From: Candidatus Pacebacteria bacterium CG10_big_fil_rev_8_21_14_0_10_44_11
GTDB lineage: Bacteria; Patescibacteriota; Microgenomatia; UBA1400; PJMF01
Reading direction: 5' to 3'
Length of the DNA: 16,837 nucleotides
Assembly: GCA_002772705.1 (NCBI GenBank)
Contig: PFDH01000052.1
Location: 1 to 16,837, forward strand
Below are positions 1-5,635 of this stretch, in pieces; the stretch's first letter is position 1; each line of letters opens with the position of its first letter. The notes under the pieces are model-generated. The model searched no databases, was not told where the DNA came from, and saw nothing but the letters and a program-made list of their open reading frames with translations. A program made the translations under genes and the position numbers.

Positions 1-659
1 GAACCATCTCCAAACATACTCAACGGCCCACCCATCAAACTTTCCTTGATAAAACTGGGAATTACCCGACCATCATCAATATCCATCCGTGGGCCATAGG
101 TGTTAAAAATTCTGACAATCCGGACATCCATTTTAAAATCCCGCTGATGGACGCCGCAAATAGTTTCCCCCAGGCGTTTACCTTCGTCGTAACAAGAACG
201 AGGACCATTGGGATTAACATTACCCCAGTAAGTTTCCTTTTGGGGATGTTCTTGAGGATCGCCATAAACTTCTGAGGTGCTGGCAAACAAAAAACGAGCC
301 TGAGGGTTAGACTCCTTGAGATATTGAAGCAAATTATGAGTGGCCAGCGAATTCACTAAGTATGTTTCAACTGGGTGCTCTTGGTAACGAGGCGGACTGG
401 CGGGTGAGGCAAAATGCAAAATCAGATCAATTTTCAAATCTGCAGGAAGGTAGGATAGAGGCGGCTTAATTACATCGGCTTTGATAAACAAAAATTTTTC
501 ATTTGATGCAAACTCCACCAAGTTTTGTTGAGAACCAGTGATTAAATTATCGACCGCCACTACCTTTGCCCCCTCAGCCAACAAGGCCTGACACAGATGA
601 GAGCCAACAAAACCCGCCCCTCCGGTTACCACAACCGTTTTATTTTCAAAAAAAGACAT
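1..659 (-). CDS. UDP-glucuronate decarboxylase-like NAD-dependent epimerase/dehydratase (3' end outside window)
   Basis: Extended short-chain dehydrogenase that probably converts UDP-glucuronate to UDP-xylose using bound NAD in the cytoplasm. I translated it from the ATG at 659-657; 219 complete codons are present and the C-terminus lies beyond base 1. Seen directly: an NAD-binding Rossmann motif TGGAGFVGSH at residues 12-21, an acidic end of strand 2 (VAVDN), HFASPASPPRYQ, the STSEVYGDP block, the catalytic pair Y157 and K161 in SCYDEGKR, and FNTYGPRM followed by DDGRVIPSF. The SCYDEGKR and NTYGPRM blocks are characteristic of the UXS branch rather than of RmlB or GalE. Family known: homologues are often mislabelled dTDP-glucose 4,6-dehydratase. 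It is transcribed divergently from the sugar nucleotidyltransferase fusion at 766, so both may share regulation. Family call is strong; exact substrate is inferred. Confidence 0.93.
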   Translation of the reverse strand, partial: MSFFENKTVVVTGGAGFVGSHLCQALLAEGAKVVAVDNLITGSQQNLVEFASNEKFLFIKADVIKPPLSYLPADLKIDLILHFASPASPPRYQEHPVETYLVNSLATHNLLQYLKESNPQARFLFASTSEVYGDPQEHPQKETYWGNVNPNGPRSCYDEGKRLGETICGVHQRDFKMDVRIVRIFNTYGPRMDIDDGRVIPSFIKESLMGGPLSMFGDG

Positions 660-665
660 ACACTC

Positions 666-679
666 ATTGTAGCAAACAG
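666..679 (-). promoter_or_regulatory. Putative extended -10 promoter for the decarboxylase gene, possibly leaderless
   Basis: On the minus strand the order is CTGTT (679-675), TGC (674-672), TACAAT (671-666), six bases, then ATG at 659. TGCTACAAT matches an extended -10 element (TGnTATAAT) with one hexamer mismatch. No convincing -35 is visible. The expected transcription start falls on or next to the ATG, so the mRNA would be leaderless. This is prediction from sequence only. Confidence 0.45.
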
Positions 680-692
680 AAAAATAAATGGT

Positions 693-723
693 GCCTGACT
701 TATACACAGCCTGACTTATACAC
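693..723. repeat. Exact 15-bp tandem direct repeat in the divergent promoter spacer (candidate operator)
   Basis: GCCTGACTTATACAC occurs at 693-707 and again at 709-723, a 16-bp period with one base between copies. It lies between the divergent decarboxylase and RHH-nucleotidyltransferase genes. A possible promoter for the rightward gene lies inside it: CTGACT at 695-700 and TATACA at 717-722 with a 16-base spacer. Ribbon-helix-helix repressors commonly bind tandem short sites, so this is a reasonable operator for the fusion protein next door. Each copy also contains a sequence close to the DnaA-box consensus, an alternative reading. Confidence 0.6.
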
Positions 724-745
724 TAACTTTACTCTTTCTCTGGAT

Positions 746-758
746 CTGTTAGGATACT
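746..758 (+). promoter_or_regulatory. Putative -10 region for the RHH-nucleotidyltransferase gene
   Basis: CTGTT at 746-750 is followed by two bases, GATACT at 753-758, seven bases, then the ATG at 766. The hexamer matches TATAAT at four of six positions and no good -35 is present. The arrangement is nearly the same as upstream of 7752 and of the minus-strand gene at 659. A different promoter within the tandem repeat (693-723) is also possible and would leave a leader of roughly 35 bases. Confidence 0.3.
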
Positions 759-765
759 TGATTAG

Positions 766-1584
766 ATGAAAACCCGTCTAACCATTACTCTTTCGCCCGA
801 TCTTTTAGATTCTGTCGATCTGTTAGTTGACAAAAAAACCATTCGCAACCGTTCACATGCCATTGAGCACTTGATCAGACAGAGCCTTGGGGTAAACGTG
901 ACGACAGCCATGATCCTGGCTGGCGGCACTCACCGTGGCAAAAATAACCCACTGATTAAAAAAATTGAGGGTGTTGATCTATTTTTTCACCAGATCGAGC
1001 ACTTAAAACAATTTGGCATTAAACGAGTGATAGTTTGTTTAAACAAACTAGACCGGCCACTGGCAAAACGCTTTGGGAGTGGCTCAGAACATGGACTGCA
1101 AATCCTGTATAGTTATGAAGCCAAACCATTAGGCACTGCGGGCGCGCTCAAAAATGCCAGTCACCTGATTAGCGATCAAAAAACAGTGCTCATTGTTCAC
1201 GGCGATGTGTTAACTAGCCTTAGCATCGATGATTTAATTAAATTTCACCTGACGGAAGATACAGAAGTGACAATGGCAGTCAAACCAAACTTGGGAAAAA
1301 AAGAGTTAGGACAAGTCTACTTGCAGGGGAGCAGAGTGATGACTTTTGCCAAAATTGGGGTAGAGAGTGAAATCAGCATCACCAACACTGGTGTCTACGT
1401 CCTGAATTTATCAGTGTTAAAAACTATTCTTCCTAACACAGTCAGTTTCTTAGAAAGTGATGTCTTTCCCCAGTTAGCACAAGCTAACAAATTGAGAGCA
1501 TTCATTTATCAAGGAATTTGGTACGATATTTCTACACAAGATCAGTACCAAAAAGCTCAAAAATGGGTTAGTAGTCACCACTAA
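766..1584 (+). CDS. Ribbon-helix-helix DNA-binding domain fused to sugar-1-phosphate nucleotidyltransferase domain
   Basis: A 272-residue two-domain protein. Residues 1-42 form a textbook RHH (CopG/Arc/MetJ class) unit: basic beta strand TRLTITL (3-9), helix A from S10, a turn at IRN, and helix B with RSHAIEHLIRQSL (29-41). Residues 48-270 form a GT-A-like nucleotidyltransferase. Seen there: MILAGG at 49-54, KPLGTAGAL at 120-128, the metal-site HGD with D147, ITNTGVYVL at 205-213, and GIWYDIST with D254, the expected second metal ligand. The usual GxGTRLxP-xxxPK nucleotide loop is shortened and altered (GGTHRGKNNPL, 53-63), so catalysis is uncertain. Known: such transferases make NDP-sugars from sugar-1-phosphates. 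Inference: it may repress or sense the locus, including itself and the divergent decarboxylase. It ends directly against the next start (TAA then ATG). Start choice is firm because the RHH strand begins at residue 3. Confidence 0.9.
   Translation: MKTRLTITLSPDLLDSVDLLVDKKTIRNRSHAIEHLIRQSLGVNVTTAMILAGGTHRGKNNPLIKKIEGVDLFFHQIEHLKQFGIKRVIVCLNKLDRPLAKRFGSGSEHGLQILYSYEAKPLGTAGALKNASHLISDQKTVLIVHGDVLTSLSIDDLIKFHLTEDTEVTMAVKPNLGKKELGQVYLQGSRVMTFAKIGVESEISITNTGVYVLNLSVLKTILPNTVSFLESDVFPQLAQANKLRAFIYQGIWYDISTQDQYQKAQKWVSSHH
1031..1050. repeat. Perfect 20-bp palindrome inside the RHH-nucleotidyltransferase gene
   Basis: TAGTTTGTTT (1031-1040) is followed immediately by its exact reverse complement AAACAAACTA (1041-1050), with no mismatch or spacer. 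It encodes part of VIVCLNKL of the nucleotidyltransferase domain, a stretch that fits the family normally, so the palindrome does not disturb the protein. It could be an intragenic operator or arise by chance. Confidence 0.85.
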
Positions 1585-3138
1585 ATGCGAAAATTGTTAC
1601 ATCTCTCTGAAACCACTCTGCTGATAGGCGTGTTACTCATAGCGGTGGCCTTGAGATTGCCAGTATTGTCTGGATCATTTTGGCTGGATGAGGCAGCTCA
1701 GGCGCTTGAAAGCGCCAGACCACTTTCACAGCAACTACAAATCAAAGACGATTTCCAACCGCCACTACTACATCTGATCCTTCATTTTTCCCTTTACTTT
1801 GGAGACTCCGAGTGGTGGCTCAGAACAGTTGGAGCGTTAATTCCAGCCATCATCACCATACTATTCACCTACAAGCTTGGCCAAAAGTTATTTGATGAAA
1901 AGACCGCTTTACTTGCCGGTCTACTCTTAGTAACTTCCACCTTTCACATTTTTTACTCTCAAGAGCTCCGACCATATTCCCTGCCCGCCGCTTGGGCTGC
2001 CATCAGTTGGTTCGTACTAATTGTTGGTTGGAAAGAGCAGAGAGGCTACAAAAAGTCTGAGCTGTTAGTAGTTACTTTTGCTAGCGTTGCCGGACTCTAC
2101 AGTTCGTACTTATATCCCTTTTTATTGCTCTCACAATTAATCTGGTTGTGGACGCAAAACCGCCAACATATCAAACAGTGGCTCTGGACATTCGCAGTCA
2201 CTATACTTTTGTTTTTGCCCTGGCTGCCCATTTTTGCAGGTCAACTCAGCGCTGGGCAAGTTTTACAATCCAGCTTGCCGGGTTGGTCAAGCGTAGTTAG
2301 TCCCCCTCAACTCAAAGCTTTGTCCTTAGTAGCAGCTAAATTTGTTTATGGTTCACTTGATGTTAGGCCAACGCCAATATTTGTCGGACTGACAGGACTA
2401 ATCTTGGGGACAGCTACGTTGATCACGATTAAACTGATGTGTAAAGAGAAAAGACAGCAGCTCAGCCCAATCATTTTTTGGCTCTGTCTTCCAATTCTGT
2501 CGGCCTGGCTCATTTCATTTTGGATTCCTATTCTTCAAGCCAAACGAGTTTTGTTTAGTCTGCCAGCCTGCTACCTTTTTCTGGCAGGATTAGTTTTTTA
2601 CAGCAAACAATTAAGGCTGCTTCAGAAACTGAGTTACGTACTAGTGTTCTTAGTGCTTTCAATCAATCTTTTTTCAGTTTATGCTTATTGGTCTCAGCCT
2701 CAACTACAACGCGAGAACTGGCGCGATCTAATTACTCAAATTCAGCAGCAATTTCCCGATCATTCTGTCGCTCTTTTTTCTTTTTCAGCTCCCTTTGCTC
2801 CTTGGCGTTGGTATGCAAACGCAGATTATCCAGCCATCGCTACCGGCGAATTATTTTTGAATGAACAAACGGCAGAAAAAACCATTCAGCAGCTACTTGA
2901 GTATGATCATATTTTGGTTTTTGATTATTTGCGCGACCTCACCGACCCAGACCATTTACTCGATCAGTATATTTTAGAGGCTGGTTATCAAAACAGCGGC
3001 TACTTAGATTACTCTCAGATCGGGTTTGTTCGGATTTATTCCAGACCGGCAGCTGTGATAAGCTATGGCTATGACCTTAGAACCTGTCTGATAAGTCGCA
3101 TTCCACTACAAGTCAACAGGTTTCGGCAAAAAAAATGA
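1585..3138 (+). CDS. GT-C membrane glycosyltransferase (GT39/ArnT/RgtA-like), C-terminus altered by an insertion
   Basis: A 517-residue polytopic membrane protein likely to move a sugar from a polyprenyl-phosphate donor at the outer face of the membrane. Seen: a first hydrophobic helix at residues 11-23, then ALRLPVLSGSFWLDEAAQA with the D35-E36 pair typical of the catalytic first loop, the FQPPLLHL motif, SQELRPYSL, and a series of hydrophobic segments to about residue 370, followed by a soluble C-terminal domain. The ATG abuts the preceding TAA with no gap, so it is probably co-transcribed with the RHH fusion. The last 18 residues (500-517, ending NRFRQKK) are encoded by the inverted-repeat element at 3081-3243. 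Without the element the frame would end after residue 504 in a TGA overlapping the next ATG. Acceptor and sugar are unknown. Confidence 0.9.
   Translation: MRKLLHLSETTLLIGVLLIAVALRLPVLSGSFWLDEAAQALESARPLSQQLQIKDDFQPPLLHLILHFSLYFGDSEWWLRTVGALIPAIITILFTYKLGQKLFDEKTALLAGLLLVTSTFHIFYSQELRPYSLPAAWAAISWFVLIVGWKEQRGYKKSELLVVTFASVAGLYSSYLYPFLLLSQLIWLWTQNRQHIKQWLWTFAVTILLFLPWLPIFAGQLSAGQVLQSSLPGWSSVVSPPQLKALSLVAAKFVYGSLDVRPTPIFVGLTGLILGTATLITIKLMCKEKRQQLSPIIFWLCLPILSAWLISFWIPILQAKRVLFSLPACYLFLAGLVFYSKQLRLLQKLSYVLVFLVLSINLFSVYAYWSQPQLQRENWRDLITQIQQQFPDHSVALFSFSAPFAPWRWYANADYPAIATGELFLNEQTAEKTIQQLLEYDHILVFDYLRDLTDPDHLLDQYILEAGYQNSGYLDYSQIGFVRIYSRPAAVISYGYDLRTCLISRIPLQVNRFRQKK
3076..3080. repeat. Left CTTAG copy, candidate target-site duplication
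   Basis: CTTAG directly abuts the left end of the inverted-repeat element and is repeated exactly at 3244-3248 on the other side. A 5-bp direct repeat is the expected footprint of transposition. It is in frame in the membrane glycosyltransferase (Leu-Arg codons). Confidence 0.6.
3081..3122 (+). repeat. Left subterminal palindromic unit of the element
   Basis: AACCTGT at 3081-3087 pairs with ACAGGTT at 3116-3122, closing a stem around GATAAGTC and a variable centre. The unit is homologous to the right unit 3200-3243 in opposite orientation: the ends and the CTGATAAGTC block are conserved while the centre has diverged. Confidence 0.7.
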
Positions 3139-3150
3139 TTCATCACTCCT

Positions 3151-3175
3151 CGAAGTAATTGTCACTACTACTTCG
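3151..3175. repeat. Central hairpin of the element
   Basis: CGAAGTA (3151-3157) and TACTTCG (3169-3175) are perfect 7-bp arms around an 11-base loop. A run of six T lies at 3189-3194, about 13 bases beyond the stem, too far for a normal intrinsic terminator. It sits midway between the two subterminal units, so it is best seen as part of the element. Confidence 0.6.
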
Positions 3176-3199
3176 TCGTTCAGAACACTTTTTTGCTCG

Positions 3200-3243
3200 A
3201 ACCTGATTGCCTTTCGTGACGAAAGGGACTTATCAGGCAGGTT
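3200..3243 (-). repeat. Right subterminal palindromic unit of the element, with nested hairpin
   Basis: AACCTG (3200-3205) pairs with CAGGTT (3238-3243), extendable by G3199-C3244. Inside is a second perfect hairpin, CCTTTCG (3210-3216) and CGAAAGG (3220-3226), with a three-base loop. CCTGAT (3202-3207) can alternatively pair with ATCAGG (3232-3237). Read on the minus strand it aligns with the left unit. Confidence 0.7.
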
Positions 3244-3248
3244 CTTAG
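3244..3248. repeat. Right CTTAG copy, candidate target-site duplication
   Basis: Exact match of the left copy at 3076-3080, placed directly after the right terminal inverted repeat. Only 15 bases remain between it and the downstream ATG at 3264, which has no convincing ribosome binding site. Confidence 0.6.
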
Positions 3249-3263
3249 AAAGTTTGATCAGTT

Positions 3264-4415
3264 ATGAACGTCGGTATCGACATCACCTCAACAATTTATA
3301 ACCGTGGTGTTTCACGCTACACCATGAACCTTGTTCGTGGCCTCCTCAAAGAACCTGAGCTGACGTTAACCTTGTACGGCTCATCACTCCGGAAACGCCA
3401 GCAACTCTTAGACATTGCCAGCCAACTCAAGGCAGAAACAGGAGCCAAGGCAGAAACCGTGATTCAATCCTACCCGCCGTCGCTCTACAACTTTCTCTGG
3501 AATAAACTGCACTTTCCCAAAATCAGGTCGTCAATGCCAAAAATTGATTTATTTCATTCATGGGATTGGTTGCAACCACCTGACCGAGATCTACCGTTAG
3601 TTTCAACCATTCATGATTTGGCAATTTTGAAATATCCAGCAACTGCTCACCCAAAAATCGTGGCAATGCATCAACAATCCTGGAAAGTATTAAAAGAGCG
3701 AAAAGCACTGATTATTGCCGTGAGTAGAGCGACTAAACGGGATGTGGTGGAGTTATTGGGCATTCCAGAGGTGTACGTAAAAGTTGTTCATGAAGCCTTG
3801 CCAATTGAGGTGCAACGAGTCAGTAGTTCGATTACCGATGAGCAACTGACTCAAATTTCTGCCAAACTAAAGTTAGATCGGCCGTTTATTTTATTCGTTG
3901 GTAACCGAGAACCAAGAAAGAATTTGAAGAATCTGATCCACGCTTGGTTGCCACTGCAAGCTGACTTAGATCTCATTATTGCCGGTGAATCCGGCTGGGA
4001 TGAAACTCAAAGCAAAGAGTATCAGCAGCTTAGTGTTCATTTACGCTTTTTGGGCAGAGTTACTGACCAAGAACTGTCAGTTTTATACTCAGAGGCAGCA
4101 GTTTTTACCTACCCATCATTATACGAAGGTTTTGGACTGCCAATTTTGGAAGCTTTTTATCATGGGACTCCGGTCGTAACCTCTGCGGTGTCGAGTATGC
4201 CAGAGGTGGCTGGCAATGCCGCCGAACTTGTTGACCCTCTGTCTGTTGACAGTATTCGACAAGGAATTGAAACCATTCTGAATGAAACCGAAGAGGAGCA
4301 AAAAAAACGCCTGCAACGGATGATTATCCGCCAGCAGATGTTTAATTGGCCAAGTGTGATCCGAGAGACCATTTCAGTTTATAAAAAAGCACTCCAGTTC
4401 AGTCAGGAAAAATAA
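3264..4415 (+). CDS. Glycosyltransferase family 4 (GT-B)
   Basis: A 383-residue soluble GT-B enzyme that transfers a sugar from an NDP-sugar to a growing glycan at the cytoplasmic face. The N-terminal domain opens with MNVGIDITSTIYNRGVSRYT, a typical acceptor-side loop. The C-terminal donor domain begins near FILFVGNREPRKNLKNLI and holds the EX7E motif at E288-E296 (EGFGLPILE), followed by GTPVVTSAVSSMPEVAGNAA. These blocks are close to mannosyl- or rhamnosyltransferase-type GT4 enzymes, but the sugar cannot be read from sequence. The start lacks a clear Shine-Dalgarno; it was probably once translationally coupled to the upstream gene through an ATGA overlap now separated by the 163-bp element. 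The stop overlaps the next start by one base (TAATG). Confidence 0.93.
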   Translation: MNVGIDITSTIYNRGVSRYTMNLVRGLLKEPELTLTLYGSSLRKRQQLLDIASQLKAETGAKAETVIQSYPPSLYNFLWNKLHFPKIRSSMPKIDLFHSWDWLQPPDRDLPLVSTIHDLAILKYPATAHPKIVAMHQQSWKVLKERKALIIAVSRATKRDVVELLGIPEVYVKVVHEALPIEVQRVSSSITDEQLTQISAKLKLDRPFILFVGNREPRKNLKNLIHAWLPLQADLDLIIAGESGWDETQSKEYQQLSVHLRFLGRVTDQELSVLYSEAAVFTYPSLYEGFGLPILEAFYHGTPVVTSAVSSMPEVAGNAAELVDPLSVDSIRQGIETILNETEEEQKKRLQRMIIRQQMFNWPSVIRETISVYKKALQFSQEK

Positions 4416-5599
4416 TGACAAAACTTCAGCTGGCGATTGATGGGAATGAAGCCAACGTGGAACATCGGGTAGGGAGTAATGTTTTTGCTTTTGAAGTAAT
4501 CAAATCACTCGAGTTACTCTTAAGAAGATACCATCATCAAGTCACTATTCTTCTTTCCACACCACCAGTGATAGATTTACCGGCAGAACGCACGGGCTGG
4601 CGCTATCAAGTTATTGGTCCCCAACAATTTTGGACCCAATGGGGATTGCCGATATACCTCTGGAAAGAGCGAAAAAAGTACGACGTTTTTTTTACCCCCG
4701 GTCACTATGCTCCCCGCTTTTGTCCGGTTCCATATGTTTCTAGCGTGATGGACACTGCCTATTTGGAATATCCCGGGCAGTTTACGACTCACGACCGAGT
4801 ACAACTGCGTCACTGGACTGCCTATAGCGTCAAGCATGCAAAAAAAGTCATTGCCATTAGTGAGTTTACCAAAGCCTCGATTGTGGCTCACTATGCTATT
4901 CCTGAAGAAAGAATCGAGGTAGTCTATCCGGCTGCTTCTGAAATAACCTCAGCATTAACCCCAACCGAAAAAACTCAGTTTTTTAAACGTCATGCCATCT
5001 TTGAACCCTATTTTTTGTTTGTTGGCACCATCCAACCCAGAAAAAACTTAATTACTCTAATTAATGCCTTTGAAATTTTTTCACGCAAACTGGCGAGTAA
5101 TAATCTGCTCTCCCGAACGCAAACTAAAATCAAACCGCGGCAGCTGCCAAAGCTGGTACTAGCTGGAAAAGTTGGTTGGTTAGCTGATGATATTTTAGAA
5201 CGAATTGAGCACTCTCCTTTCAAGTCAAGAATTATTTTGACTGGTTTTGTCTCTGAAACCGAGAAAAAAGCTTTATATCAGTCGGCCAGTTGCAACTTTT
5301 TACTGGGTCTTTATGAGGGATTTGGCATTCCTCCCCTAGAAGCAATCCAGTACGGCACCATTCCGGTGGTGGCAAACGCCACTAGTTTACCAGAGGTAGT
5401 CGGTCAAGCTGGCTACATTGTGCCAGCCAAAAATTCTAAAAGGCTGGCAGAAGTGATGTTAGAGATTACTAATCAATCTAAAAAGACCAAAGCCATTTTC
5501 CGAAAATTAGGACGGGAGCAAGCAAAAAAGTTTGATTGGCAACTTTCTGCTCAAAAAACACTCGCCATTCTTAAAAGTGTAGTTAATCGTCCAAGCTAG
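4415..5599 (+). CDS. Glycosyltransferase family 4 (GT-B)
   Basis: A 394-residue GT4 enzyme of the same general type as its upstream neighbour, to which it is coupled by a TAATG overlap. Seen: an N-terminal domain with LAIDGNEANVEHRVGSNVFA, FTPGHYAPRF and VIAISEFTK; a donor domain starting at YFLFVGTIQPRKNL; and the EX7E motif at E301-E309 (EGFGIPPLE) followed by GTIPVVANATSLPEVVGQAG. The two GT4s look like diverged paralogues acting in successive steps. About 20 polar/basic residues (near 225-245) lengthen the loop before LPKLVLAGKVGW. The next gene, ruvC, starts 36 bases after the stop. Confidence 0.93.
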   Translation: MTKLQLAIDGNEANVEHRVGSNVFAFEVIKSLELLLRRYHHQVTILLSTPPVIDLPAERTGWRYQVIGPQQFWTQWGLPIYLWKERKKYDVFFTPGHYAPRFCPVPYVSSVMDTAYLEYPGQFTTHDRVQLRHWTAYSVKHAKKVIAISEFTKASIVAHYAIPEERIEVVYPAASEITSALTPTEKTQFFKRHAIFEPYFLFVGTIQPRKNLITLINAFEIFSRKLASNNLLSRTQTKIKPRQLPKLVLAGKVGWLADDILERIEHSPFKSRIILTGFVSETEKKALYQSASCNFLLGLYEGFGIPPLEAIQYGTIPVVANATSLPEVVGQAGYIVPAKNSKRLAEVMLEITNQSKKTKAIFRKLGREQAKKFDWQLSAQKTLAILKSVVNRPS

Positions 5600-5620
5600 C
5601 TTCCTTTGACTCAAGAAACA

Positions 5621-5629
5621 TGGTACAAC
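5621..5629 (+). promoter_or_regulatory. Putative extended -10 promoter for ruvC, possibly leaderless
   Basis: TGGTACAAC (TG at 5621-5622, hexamer 5624-5629) lies six bases before the ruvC ATG at 5636. It closely resembles the TGCTACAAT element before the minus-strand gene, with identical spacing to the ATG. No -35 at a proper distance; TTGACT at 5606-5611 is only 12 bases away. Confidence 0.35.
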
Positions 5630-5635
5630 AGGGTG

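Larger units (their letters stand above)
3081..3243. mobile_element. MITE-like element, 163 bp, with 17-bp terminal inverted repeats
   Basis: The ends are AACCTGTCTGATAAGTC (3081-3097) and GACTTATCAGGCAGGTT (3227-3243), inverted repeats matching at 16 of 17 positions. The element is flanked by the direct repeat CTTAG (3076-3080 and 3244-3248). It contains no transposase frame, so any mobility would be in trans. Its left part is translated as the C-terminus of the upstream glycosyltransferase, including that gene's present stop at 3136-3138. Deleting 3081-3248 joins the frames so that the upstream gene ends in a TGA overlapping the ATG at 3264, the same ATGA junction seen at four other places here. 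No insertion-sequence family is assigned; a 5-bp duplication does not decide it. Confidence 0.75.

Noticed and set aside
693..724. Origin of replication based on DnaA-like boxes
   Set aside because: Only two related 9-mers are present, within a repeat. There is no dnaA, dnaN or AT-rich unwinding tract, and one match to such a loose pattern is expected by chance in a window this size.
566..769. A 67-codon plus-strand frame crossing the divergent spacer
   Set aside because: It is antisense to the decarboxylase start, translates the tandem repeat, and has low-complexity sequence with no family features.
3151..3194. Intrinsic terminator after the first GT-C gene
   Set aside because: The 7-bp stem is AT/GC mixed and the T run starts about 13 bases beyond it. 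The stem is better explained as the centre of the inverted-repeat element.
3227..3243. Common origin of the element's terminal repeat and the upstream tandem repeat, since both contain GACTTAT
   Set aside because: The shared stretch is only seven bases, which is expected to occur by chance, and the sequence around it differs.
4577..4891. A 104-codon open frame on the minus strand
   Set aside because: It lies wholly antisense to a well-supported GT4 gene, shows no recognisable motif, and its composition is that of a shadow frame.
5606..5635. TTG start for ruvC
   Set aside because: Residues added before MKLLGIDPG have no counterpart in RuvC, and the ATG at 5636 gives the family position for D7.
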